Below the pieces are notes generated by a model. It ran no database searches. It was not told the DNA's origin and worked only from the letters and a program-made list of their open reading frames with translations. The translations under genes and the position numbers were made by a program. From CAVZCK01 sp963773735 (GTDB lineage Bacteria; Pseudomonadota; Alphaproteobacteria; Rhizobiales; Rhodomicrobiaceae), in NCBI GenBank assembly GCA_963773735.1, contig CAVZCK010000028.1, forward strand, positions 105,940-169,939: a stretch of DNA of 64,000 nucleotides. Direction: 5' to 3'. Position 1 is the stretch's first letter; each line of letters starts with the position of its first letter. Below are positions 15,992 to 26,226 of this stretch, in pieces.

Positions 15992-18900
15992 ATGAGACAG
16001 CGGTACTTTGTTTGTTTTCGCCGGCTTCGTCGGCGCGGCGGCGCTGTTTTCGTCCTCGGCGAAAGCCCAGCAGCACTTCGAAACGCAGTTGGTGCCGCAA
16101 ATGGGGCATACCGACGCCGTCTGGTCGGTAGCCTTCTCGCCGGACGGGCATCTCGCTCTCTCGGGCAGCGAAGACAACACGCTGAGGCTCTGGGAGGTCG
16201 ACACCGGCAAGGAGCTGCGCAGCTTCAACGGCCATACCGGCTTCGTCAGTGCGGTGGCATTTTCGCCGGATGGCCGCTTTGCCCTCTCCGGTGCCTGGGA
16301 CGATACGGTGAAACTGTGGGACGTAGCGACGGGCCAGGAGCTGCGCAGCTTCAGCGGCCATACCGCCTTTCTCGAAGCGGTCGCGTTCTCGCCCGACGGC
16401 CGCTTTGCCCTCTCTGGCGGCCAGGACAAAATATTGAAATTGTGGGATATAGCGACGGGCCAGGAGCTGCGCAGCTTCAGCGGCCATACGAGCGCCGTCT
16501 GGTCGGTGGCGTTTTCCCCGGATGGCCGCTTCATTCTCTCCGGCGGCGCCGATAACGCGCTGAAATTATGGGACGCGGACACCGGCAAGGAGCTGCGTAG
16601 CTTTACCGGACACACCGCCAGCGTCTGGTCGGTGATGTTCTTTCCGGACGGCCGCCTCGCCCTGTCCGGCAGCGGAGATAAGACGCTGAAAATATGGGAT
16701 GTCGCCACCGGCCAGGAGGTGCGCAGCTTGGGCGGTAAGGGCGCCGGCATCAGGTCCGCAGCCCTTTCGCGCGACGGACGTTTCGCTCTCTCGGGTGGCG
16801 GCAATGACGGCTTGATGAAGCTGTGGGACGTCGCCACCGGCCAGGAGATCCGCACCTTCCGCGGGCATAGAAATTCGGTCAGGTCGGTGGCGTTTTCGCC
16901 CGATGGGCAATCTGCCCTATCGGGAAGCCAGGACGGAACCTTCAAGCTTTGGGATCTGACGACCGGCCAGGAGCGGCGCAGCTTCAGCGGCCATGCGGGC
17001 TATATCAGTTCCGTGGCGCTATCGCCCGACGGCCGTTCCGCGCTTTCCGGCAGCTCCGACAATTTGATGCGGTTGTGGGACATGGCGACGGGCAAGGAAC
17101 TGCTCAGCTTCGCCGGGCACAAAGGCGACGTGCTGTCCGTGGCGTTTTCGCCGGATGGCCATCTTGCCCTCTCGGGCAGCCGGGACCACACGCTGAAGCT
17201 GTGGGACGTGTCCTCGGGCCGCGAGCTGCGCAGCTTCACCGGGCATCCGGGCGAGGTCTGGTCGGTGACATTTTCCGCCGATGGGCGCCTTGCGCTTTCG
17301 GGCGGCGGCCGCTTCGTTCCTCCCACCAAGCGCCACCGGTCCCGGCCGAAGAAGGAAGACACGGCGCTGAGATTATGGGACGTCGAAACGGGCCAGCAGA
17401 TTCGCAGCTTCACTGGTCATAGCGGCGCCGTGCGATCGGTGGCGCTGTCGCCCGACGGCCAGTTTGCGCTCTCCGGCAGCGATGACATGAGCATGAAATT
17501 GTGGGAGGTCGCGACGGGCAAAGAAGTGCGCAGCTTCAGCGGCCATAAGAGCTTCGTCCGGTCGGTCGCGTTTTCGCCCGACGGCCGTTTTGCCCTCTCC
17601 GGTGCCTGGGACGATACGGTGAAACTGTGGGATGTGGCAACCGGCCAGGAGCTGCGCAGCTTTACCGGGCATAGCGGCAATGTGGAGTCGGTTGCGTTTT
17701 CTCCCGACGGTCGTTACGCGCTTTCCGGCAGCCATGACAACACGCTGCGTCTGTGGGAGGTGGCGACCGGCAAGGAGCTGCGCCGCTTCAGCGGCCATGC
17801 AGGCATCGTCCAGTCGGTTACGTTTTCGCCGAATGCCCGTTTCATCCTTTCCGGCAGCCATGACGGCACGGCCCGGATCTGGGATCTCGAAAGCGGACAG
17901 GAACTCGCGCGGATGATGGCGGCCGCCGATGGTGAATGGCTGACCATGACGCCGAAGGGGTTTTTTACCGCCTCGCAGCGAGGCGGCGAGCTGCTCAGCA
18001 TCGTGCGCGGCCTCGACGCCTACTCCGTGCACCAATTCTATGACCACCTCTACCGCCCCGATCTGGTGGAGGAGCTGCTGAAGGGTGATGCTCAGGGGAA
18101 ATATGCGGACGCGGCTTCAAAGCTCAATCTGGAGACGATTTTGAACTCTGGACCGGCGCCGAAGCTCGAACTCTTGGAGAAGAAGCACACCGAGCGGTCA
18201 GAGGACAGCGTGAATCTTTCTGTGCGGATCAAGGATGCGGGCGGCGGCATCGGCGAAAAGGTAGTCTGGCGGGTGAACGGCAAGACGCAAGGCGATCTGA
18301 CCGTGCCGGGCTTGCAGGGTCCGCCCAGTCCTGGTCGGTTCGTTACGATGAGCCAGGAACTGAAGGTCGATCGGAGCAAATCCAACATCGTCGAGGTGAC
18401 CGCCTATAATGGCCAGGGACTGCTGGCAAGCCTGCCGCTGCAAGTCACCGTCGATTCCTTTGGGGTGACGACGACCGAGCGGCCCAAGCTCCATGTGCTC
18501 GCTGCCGGCGTCGATAAATATGCGATGGGGGATCTGGAGCTGCGCTATGCGGTGAAGGACGCCCAAGCTTTTGCAGAGGCGATGCAAGTCGGTGGGGAGT
18601 ACCTTGTTCTCTGAAGTCAGGATCACCGCCCTTCGGGACGGCGAGGTGACGAAGTCAGGGCTCGAGGCGGCGGTGAACAAGCTCGCGAGCGAGGTCAAGC
18701 CCACCGATGTGTTCGTCTTGTTCCTGAGCGGCCATGGCCGCTCGATCGCCGGCAAATACTACTTCCTGCAGCAGAATCTGGACTTCGCCAAAGGCCAGAG
18801 CATCGAGAAGGATGCCATCAGCCAGGATCTGTGGCAGGCAGTGGCTGGCCAAGATCCCGGCGCAGAAGACGCTGCTGATCTATGACACTTGCGAGAGCGC

Positions 18901-19450
18901 CGCGGCCTCGGGCCTGGTTCGCGGCGGCGAGAGCGGGCGCGAGACGGCGATGGACAAATTGCAGAATGCCACCGGCCAGAACCTGATCGCAGCGGCGCGC
19001 GAGGCCGCCTATGAGGGCTATGAGGGGCATGGAGTGCTCACCTACGCCATACTTGAGGCCTTTCGGAAGTTGGAGACGCCCGGAGGTAAGGCTCAGGAGG
19101 TCGGTGTCGATAGGCTTGCGCATTATATCGGCAAGAGGGTGCCCGAGATCACAACGGCGCTTTATGGCGTGCGCCAGGAGCCGATCCGAAAACTCACCGG
19201 CGAAGATTTCCCCCTCGGGCTGAAGATCCTCACATCGGCGGCGCCGAGTGAATGTCCCGCCGAGGAGGAATTCGTCATCATCAAAAGCGAGCCCCTGCGG
19301 GATAATCCGGACGACACGGCGCAGAGCGGTCGCACGCTCACTCCGGGCTACCGGGTCGGAGCCAAATTCTCCGGGAGCTGGGCGCTGATCTGCCGGGATG
19401 GCGCAAAACTCGGCTATCTCCGGCCGGAAAGCATAGCAAAAACAAATTAG
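15992..19450 (+). CDS. Exported WD40-repeat protein with C-terminal caspase-like (C14) domain (three frameshifts)
   Basis: About 1,150 residues once three single-base insertions are removed (near 16016 in a T-run, 18590 and 18840). Domains in order: signal peptide MRQRYFVCFAGFVGAAALFSSSAKA; fourteen WD40 repeats of about 42 residues (typically GH..V.SVAFSPDGR.ALSGS.D...KLWD), enough for two seven-blade propellers, with a 17-residue basic insert in repeat 10; a linker with a beta-rich domain; a caspase-like C14 domain from KLHVLAAGVDKY, with catalytic His in LSGHGRS and Cys in IYDTCESA; and a C-terminal SH3b-like segment. The ATG at 15992 is preferred because it completes the signal peptide. 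Probably a periplasmic protease scaffold; targets unknown. Confidence 0.8.
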
Positions 19451-19587
19451 ATTTCGACATCTTGGATATCGGGTGCTCCTCGTGCGTATTCAGCGGCTTT
19501 TTCGAGCGGAGTTTGGGGTGAGGCTATTATGGATTGCGGCGGGCGTCGTTCGCCGCGTCCGCTGCGGTTCGGCCCAAATCCCTTTCG

Positions 19588-19686
19588 TGGGAGCGCGTCA
19601 AGTCCGAGGTGGCGCGCTTGGCGGAGGCGCTGGTGTCGCTCGGCATGACCAATAGCCGCATGAAAGATTTCTATGATCTGTGGTGA
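19588..19686 (+). pseudogene. 3' remnant of an AbiEii/AbiGii-type nucleotidyltransferase toxin gene
   Basis: The frame reads ERVKSEVARLAEALVSLGMTNSRMKDFYDLW before a stop. The NSRMKDFYDLW block is characteristic of the C-terminal part of AbiEii-type nucleotidyltransferase toxins. Nothing upstream restores the catalytic half, and no AbiEi antitoxin is nearby. It is taken as a decayed end of a toxin-antitoxin pair. It lies between the WD40-caspase gene and the tRNA gene. Confidence 0.5.
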
Positions 19687-19787
19687 AGTCGTCGCTGCTT
19701 CCAATTGTGTTAGAGATTTTCGTGGGATTTTGCCCATTTGTTGGTCTCTAACATACGATATAAGTTATTGATTTTGCTATAAATCGG

Positions 19788-19864
<77 letters not shown>

Positions 19865-20039
19865 GCAATATCAGCTTCGTTAAGACCATTGGCATCGGCG
19901 TGCCCGCCCAAATCTGAAACGCGAGGAGGCCGTGCACGCAAGAATGAGCGGATGTCATGGAGCGCGAAGGCTTGCTGTGTAGCTGAAACGTCCGGACTAC
20001 GCAACCCCTTCGCCAAATTTTGTTCGGCGGCGGCACATG

Positions 20040-20190
20040 TCCTGCTCGATCAGCAGAGCGGCGACCTCGCGCATCCGGCTGAAATGGGTATTGCGGGCAT
20101 AAATCAAAAGGCCCGCGTCCGGACTGAATATGAAAACCGGGTCGATGCAACAGATCGCGTCGATGAACGTGAGCCCGCCGAAGCAGCCCA
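20040..20190 (-). pseudogene. 3' fragment of a lipid A biosynthesis N-terminal (LABN) domain gene
   Basis: The frame gives FGGLTFIDAICCIDPVFIF and GLLIYARNTHFSRMREVAALLIEQ. This matches the last half of the intact LABN protein at 34849-35199 (FLGGLMLFVYAIYRMDPVFIL, GLFIYARNIHF, AALIEPG). The first half with its membrane segments is missing; the fragment begins abruptly near the end of the aldehyde dehydrogenase gene. It looks like a truncated second copy left next to the tRNA-fMet gene. Confidence 0.65.
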
Positions 20191-20203
20191 TCATACTTGC
20201 TCT

Positions 20204-21701
20204 TTAGTCGTCATGGTCGGGTCGCGAGCGCTTAGAGCTTCCGCGCGCAGAGCCGATGAGCTGCCGGATCAATTTGTCCGACCATTGGCCATAAGGCGGC
20301 CTCAGCATGCGATCGAGGAAACGGCCGGTGAGGCGGTTTTCGAGCAGAACGCCCTTCTTGCGCGAGAATGTCTCAAATCCGGCAAAGCCATGATACGCGC
20401 CCATGCCGCTCTGGCCGACGCCGCCGAATGGCAGGTGGCTCTGCGCCACATGAAGCATGCAGTCATTCACGGTCACGCCGCCCGAGATGGTCCGCTCAAG
20501 AACGTGGCGGATCCGGCCGGAATTATTGTCGAAATAGTAGAGAGCCAGCGGACGCGGGCGCTCATTGATCGTGGCAATGGCCTCATCGAGCGAGCGATAG
20601 GCGAGAACGGGCAGCACCGGGCCGAAGATTTCTTCCTGCATCAAGCGCATGCGGTCGTTAGCGCCGAGCACGAAGTCGGTGGAAACACGCAATTCTCGGC
20701 ATTGCAGTCGTCCCCGGCCGGATTCACCTGCGATGATGCGACCGCCTTTGGCGCGCGCATCCTCGACGAGCTCCGCCATGCGCTGCCAGCCTGCGGCATT
20801 GATCATATGCGTGTAGTCGGAATTCGCGCACAGATGCGGATAGCGTCTCGCGATCGCGGTCTGTGACGCGGCAACAAAGGCGTCCAGCTTCTCCTCGGCG
20901 ACAAGCGCGTAGTCGGGCGCCACACAGGTCTGGCCGGCATTGAGCAGCTTGGCGGAACAGATACGATCGGCGGCGATCTCTTGCGGGAAATCGGCATGGA
21001 CAAGAGCCGGCGACTTGCCGCCGAGTTCCAGCGTGACAGGTGTCAGATGCTTCGCGGCCGCCCCCATCACCAGCCTGCCGACGCGAGAGGAGCCGGTGAA
21101 GAGCAGATGATCGAACGGCAGTGCCGAGAAGGCCGCGGCGACCTCAGAGCCCCCTTCAACGACGGCTACTTGCTCAGGCGGAAATGCCTCGGCCATCATT
21201 CGAGCGATCAGCGCAGCCGTCGCGGGCGCCAGTTCTGACGGCTTGATCATGACGCTGTTGCCGGCAGCCAGGGCATTGGCAAGCGGCAAAAGGGTCAGAT
21301 GGACCGGATAGTTCCAGGTCCCGATAATACCGACAACGCCGAGGGGCTGGTAGACGATGCGCGTCCGGCTCGGCCAAAGCGACCAGTTCGAGAAGCCAGA
21401 ACGGGGCCGCATCCAGCCTCTGAAGGTTTCGCCGGATGTGGCGGATTTCTTCAACGACCGGAAAGATTTCGAGAAGCTGCGTCTCCTGCTGCGCGCGGTT
21501 GCCAAAATCCGAATTCAGAGCGGCGATGATTTCGTCTTCGTGACGGATGACCACGGATTGCAGGGTCTTCAGAGCCTCGATGCGGTGGCGATAATCGGGC
21601 GGCGCGCTGCGCTGAAATGCGCGCCTTTGCGCGGCCAGAAGCTGCGACAGCGCCTCCGCAGGCGTCGATTTCCCGGCGTTCATACGCACGATCTCGCTCA
21701 T
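20204..21701 (-). CDS. Coniferyl-aldehyde-dehydrogenase-like NAD(P) aldehyde dehydrogenase (one frameshift)
   Basis: About 499 residues. It has the aldehyde dehydrogenase fold with the cofactor-binding WNYPVHLTLLP segment, catalytic Glu in LELGGKSPAL and catalytic Cys in LNAGQTCVAPDY. The EIFGPVLPVLAY and LPFGGVGQSGMGAYHG blocks are those of the coniferyl-aldehyde branch, which oxidises aromatic and long-chain aldehydes to acids. One extra base near 21412 breaks the frame between RNLQR and WMRPR. Its ATG overlaps the stop of the GMC oxidoreductase gene by 4 bases (ATGA). With that gene and the acyl-CoA ligase it would convert alcohol to aldehyde to acid to acyl-CoA. Confidence 0.88.
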
Positions 21702-23354
21702 GTCTGCTCCGCTCCGATTGCCCAGGTCTGCTCTGCAGCCATGGGAATATGGCTCATGGCGTGCTCAGCGATCGCCGTGATTGTCAGGCTCGGATTGACG
21801 CCCAGATTGGCCGATAGCACCGACCCGTCACATATAAACATATTGCGGTAGCCGAAGACGCGGTTCCGGCCATCGCAGACACCCTGCGCGGGCGTTGCGC
21901 CCATAACGGCGCCCCCCATGCAGTGGGCGGTGGAGGGAATATCGAACAGAATTTCGGTGATGGATGTCGCCGCTACGCCGCCCGTGGCCTCGGCCGCCTT
22001 GACGGCGAAATCGTTCGCGGCCGGAATGCTCGCGGGGATGCGCGCGCCCTCGGTCGCCAGAGACTTGCGGAACGGCCAGTACCAGGGACGCTTCAGGCGC
22101 ATACGAAGCTCGCCTTCGACGCTCTGCATGCACAGCAGGATAATCGTCTCGCGTGCGAAACCGAAGGGGCTGAGCGTCCGCAAAGTCGTGATCGGACGGG
22201 TTGCAAGCAGCCGGGCCAAGGTCGAGAGCCATACGAAAATGCGGCGAGGACCTGGCCATAACGCGTCAAAACCGTGCCCAGCATCCCGATCGCATCGGAG
22301 CCGCGCGGGTAGCGCGTCGCCTGAATGTTCAGGTGTCTCGTCGACGTGAATGCCCGAGCCGATCGCAATGCCGAGCGAGAAATCCTCGGCTGAGCCCGGA
22401 TAGCGCACGCCGATCAGCGATTCCGCGTTCGTGCGCACATGCTTGCCGATCGACATTTGAAATGCGGGGTAAGGAGCCTTGGTCCTTGAGGCGCAGGAGC
22501 AGATCTTGCGTCCCCAGCGACGACGCCGCAAAGATCACGCCGCGGCAGGTCAGCGTCTTGCCGGGGCCGCCGAAGAGCGTGCCCGTAGGAACGGCGCGAA
22601 CCTCGTAGCCGCCGGCTCCATCCGAAGCATTACCCAGGGGCCGCACGTCGACGACCCTGGTTTCGGCGAGAACGCGCGCGCCGAGCCGTTCCGCCAGAAA
22701 TAAATAGTTCTGATCCAGCGTGTTTTTCGCGCCGTGCCGGCATCCGACCATGCAGCCGCCGCAGCCGATGCAGGACCGGCGCGGCGGTCCCTCACCGCCG
22801 AAGAAAGGGTCGGGATGCTCAGTCCCAGGCGCATCGCCTTCGTCGCCGAAATAGACCGCGACCTCGGTCGGGTAAAAGCTCTGGCCAACGCCGACACTCT
22901 CCGCCATCGCTCTCAGCTTTTCATCCGCCGCGCCGAAGATGCGGTTCGGGGTGACGCCGAGCATCCGTTTTGCCGTCTCATAGTGCCGGGGCAGAACATC
23001 GGTCCATGGCTCCAGACCGGCCCAGCTTCCGTCGCTCCAGACGCTCTTGGGCGGCTCCAGAAGCGTATTCGCGTAGGTGATCGAGCCGCCGCCGACGGCA
23101 TTGCCGTGCAGCACCATCACATGCGAAAAGAAGCGAATGCTGAAGAACCCGCGTAGGCCGAGCGCCGGCCGCCACAGCCAGCGCCTGAGGTTCCAGGTGG
23201 TTTTCGGCAGCGTTTCGGGGGACCAGCGCCGCCCCATCTCGATAACGCCGACGCGGTAACCTTTCTCGCTCAGCCGCAGCGCACAGACACTGCCGCCGAA
23301 GCCCGAGCCGACAATGATGAAGTCGTAATCGTAACGCGCCGCGCAATCGTGCAA
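21698..23354 (-). CDS. GMC-family / cholesterol-oxidase-like FAD oxidoreductase (three frameshifts)
   Basis: About 550 residues. The N-terminal FAD-binding fold is DFIIVGSGFGGSVCALRL. The GMC-type loop GNAVGGGSITYANTL is followed by an unusual cysteine cluster, CIGCGGCMVGC, before RHGAKNTLDQNYL. The C-terminal part carries STAHCMGGAVMG (probable catalytic His) and SANLGVNPSLTITA, typical of cholesterol oxidase-like members that oxidise sterols or long-chain alcohols. Breaks lie near 22467, 22332 (each one extra base) and 22258 (one missing base). The start is a TTG at 23354 with AAAGGA 7-8 bases upstream, 22 bases after the acyl-CoA ligase stop. It is in one operon with that gene and the aldehyde dehydrogenase. 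Confidence 0.82.
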
Positions 23355-23376
23355 TCGCAGGTCCTTTCAATCCGCC

Positions 23377-25042
23377 TCAAAGATGCTCACGCAGCTCACG
23401 GCGCAGAATCTTGCCGATATTCGACTTCGGCAGAGACGTCGCGGAACTCAATATGTCTCGGAATCTTATAGCCGGTCAGGTTCTGGTGGCAGAAGGCGAG
23501 CAGGCCCTCCGGCGTCAGTCTTGGATCCTTTCTGACCACCACAACCTTAACGGCCTCGCCTGAATAGGGGTCGGGCACGCCGACCGCACCGACTTCCAGC
23601 ACGCCAGGATGGGCCTGGATGACATCCTCGATCTCATTGGGAAAGACCTTGAAGCCGGAGACCAGGATCAGATCTTTCTTGCGGTCGACGATGTAAACAA
23701 ACCCTTGCGGGTCGACTTTAGCAATGTCGCCCGTCCGCAGAAAGCCGTCCGGGAGCATGACCTTGGCCGTCTCCTCGGGACGCATCCAATAGCCGGCCAT
23801 GACCTGGGGACCGCGAACGCAAAGCTCACCAGCTTCACCCAAAGGAAGCTCACGCCCTTCATCGTCCCAAATCGAGATTTCCGTGGACGGCAAGGGCAGT
23901 CCGATGGAGTGGTTGTATGCCTTCAGATTGAGCGGGTTCACCGTGACCGCCGGCGAGGTCTCGGTAAGCCCGTAAGCCTCAAGAAGCGTGGTGCCGGTAA
24001 CCTCTTGCCAGCGCTTGGCGACCGCCTCTTGGACGGCCATGCCGCCGCCGAGCGTCACGCGCAAGCGCGAACAGTCGACAGTAGCGAAGGCGGGATTGTT
24101 CAAGAGCGCGTTGAAGAGCGTATTGACCCCGGTGATGACGGTAAATGGATATTTCTTCAGTTCCTTCACGAAGGCTGGGATATCGCGCGGATTGGTAATC
24201 AGCACATTTCTCGCACCGATCTTAAGAAAGAGGAGGCAATTCGCCATCAGCGCAAAGACGTGGTAGAGCGGCAGCGGGGTGATCACCGTCTCTTTGCCCT
24301 CGATCAAAACATCCTTGAGCCAGGCATGAGCCTGTTCAAGATTGGCGAGCAGGTTTCCGTGCGTAAGCATCGCGCCCTTCGGAACGCCGGTTGTGCCGCC
24401 GGTATATTGCAAGAAGGCAATGTCGCTGCGGCTCACCTCAACCGGATTGAGGTGCAGCTTTGCCCCCTCGGCCAGCACGGATTTGAACGTGACCGCATCG
24501 GGTATGCGCCAATCCGGCACCATTTTCTTGATATGCTTGACAACGAAATTGACGATGGGACCCTTGGGAAAGCCGAGCAGATCGCCCAGCTTCGTCGTGA
24601 TCACGTGCTTGACCGCCGTCTTGTCGCGGACTTGCGCGAGCGTCGAGGCAAAATTCTCGACGACGACGATAACCTCCGCACCGGAGTCCTTGAGCTGGTG
24701 CTCGAGTTCGCGCGGCGTATAGAGCGGATTACAATTGACGGCGGTATAGCCGGCGCGAAGCGCGCCGAACAGCGCTACGGGATATTGCAGGATGTTCGGC
24801 ATCATCAGCGCCACGCGGGCGCCTTTGGCCAGTCCCAGCCCGTTTTGGAGATAGGCGGCGAAAGACCGCGACAGCTCGTCAAGCTGCGCATAACTGAGCG
24901 CACGATCCATATTGACGAAAGCGGCTTTGTCCGCGAATTTGGCGGCGGACGCCTCGAAGAGCTGTCCGATCGAGCTGTACGTTGTCAAATCGATCGTCGC
25001 CGGCACGCCCGGCGGATAGCTGCGGAGCCAGATCTTTTCCAT
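23377..25042 (-). CDS. fadD: Long-chain acyl-CoA ligase (FadD-like; one frameshift near the end)
   Basis: An adenylate-forming enzyme of about 554 residues that activates fatty acids to acyl-CoA. The ATP motif is YTGGTTGVPKGAML and the A5 motif EAYGLTETSP; the acyl-adenylate hinge is FLRTGDIAKVD and the FadD signature DLILVSGFKVFPNEIE. One extra T near 23440 diverts the last 20 codons. Removing it gives LPKSNIGKILRRELREHL, the conserved C-terminus with the catalytic Lys, ending at 23377. It is the first gene of the three-gene minus-strand operon. FadD is the closest named family; chain-length preference is not readable. Confidence 0.88.
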
Positions 25043-25291
25043 GTTTCCATCCCCATTTTTCTTGCGTTTTTCTTGGGTCCGGCTCCTGCCCGGCCGGGCC
25101 GCAAAGTCTAGAACGCTCTACGAAAATTGAAAATCTTAGGACGCCGTGGTCCTCGATAGCATTGAGATAAATCAAATCGCAAGCGGGCCATAACCGGCAT
25201 GTCTGGGCAACCTCGGACGCGGCCGGCTATCGACCGCGCGTAGCCTTTCGCGCTCTGCCACACGTCCGTCCCGATCGAGAAGGGCTAGGCC

Positions 25292-26191
25292 ATGGTCGCC
25301 ATATTGCTTCGCTGGGTACTCTTTGCGCAAGCGCTCGCTCTCTTTGCCACCGGATGGCTTCTCGGCACGGTCTTTGGAATTGGTCCAGGCGCGGCGGCAG
25401 GCATTTGCGCGGCGCTGTTCGTGGCGTTCAACTCGATTATTCCGATCATGACCTTCGCGATGGCGCTACGCTATAGCCCCAAGCCGATCGGGGCGCTCAA
25501 GCCGGACCTCTGGCGGATCGCGTGTATCGCCGTCAGGGAATGGCTGGCGTTCTTGGCTCTCTTCGTCGTCATTCAGCCTTTCCCGCGCTGGTGGATGGCG
25601 CCGGACCGGGTTGGCGAGGGCGGCGCCGCGCGCCCACCGGTGCTCCTGGTCCATGGCTTTTGCTGCAATCACGCGTCGTGGTGGTGGTTCGCAGGGCGGC
25701 TGCGAAGGCAGGGGCTGACGGTGGTGACCGTCGACCTGGAGCCGCCCTTCGCCGGCATGGACGAGCTCGCGGCGGCGATCGAGAGGCGTCTCGACGAGAT
25801 CGCCGCACAAAGTCATGACAAGGTCGTGATGATCGGTCACAGCATGGGTGGCTTGGTTGCGCGCGCTTTTCTGCGCCGCTATGGCACTTCGCGCGTCGCC
25901 AGGCTGATCACCATCGGTACGCCGCATCACGGCACCGAGACGGCTCGTCTCGGGCGCGGCAGCAATTCACGCGAAATGGAGCCCGGCAGCCCATGGCTTT
26001 GCCAGCTTGCGCGGGACGGGCTGCCCGATATTCCGGTCGTCAGCATCTGGAGCCCGACCGACAACTTCATCCTCCCGCAAGACAGCAGCCGGCTTGCTGG
26101 CGCCCGCGAAATCGTGCTGCCCGGCCTCACCCATCTCACGATGGTCTTCTCGGGGCGGATGTTGCGAACCGTGCTCCAGGAACTGTGCTAG
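25292..26191 (+). CDS. Membrane-anchored alpha/beta-hydrolase (triacylglycerol lipase type)
   Basis: A 299-residue protein. The N-terminal ~100 residues hold about three hydrophobic segments (MVAILLRWVLFAQALALFATGWLL, an Ala/Phe-rich second, and VREWLAFLALFVVIQPF). The remainder is a lipase-like alpha/beta-hydrolase: oxyanion HGFCCNHASWW, nucleophile elbow GHSMGG, then GTPHHG as in bacterial triacylglycerol lipases, acid in WSPTDNFI and a C-terminal His in PGLTHLTM. It probably hydrolyses storage or membrane lipids at the inner membrane. It is divergent from the acyl-CoA ligase operon and convergent with the reductase gene, inside the neutral-lipid locus. Confidence 0.85.
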   Translation: MVAILLRWVLFAQALALFATGWLLGTVFGIGPGAAAGICAALFVAFNSIIPIMTFAMALRYSPKPIGALKPDLWRIACIAVREWLAFLALFVVIQPFPRWWMAPDRVGEGGAARPPVLLVHGFCCNHASWWWFAGRLRRQGLTVVTVDLEPPFAGMDELAAAIERRLDEIAAQSHDKVVMIGHSMGGLVARAFLRRYGTSRVARLITIGTPHHGTETARLGRGSNSREMEPGSPWLCQLARDGLPDIPVVSIWSPTDNFILPQDSSRLAGAREIVLPGLTHLTMVFSGRMLRTVLQELC

Positions 26192-26226
26192 CCCCGCGGC
26201 AGGCGACAGCGGCGATCGGGACGGCC

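Noticed and set aside
15771..17422. Long minus-strand frames with repeat-like sequence opposite the WD40 region
   Set aside because: The repetition only reflects the WD40 repeats on the plus strand.
24342..25111. Plus-strand frames of up to 500 codons opposite fadD
   Set aside because: They are antisense shadows of a well-conserved acyl-CoA ligase and carry no family motif.
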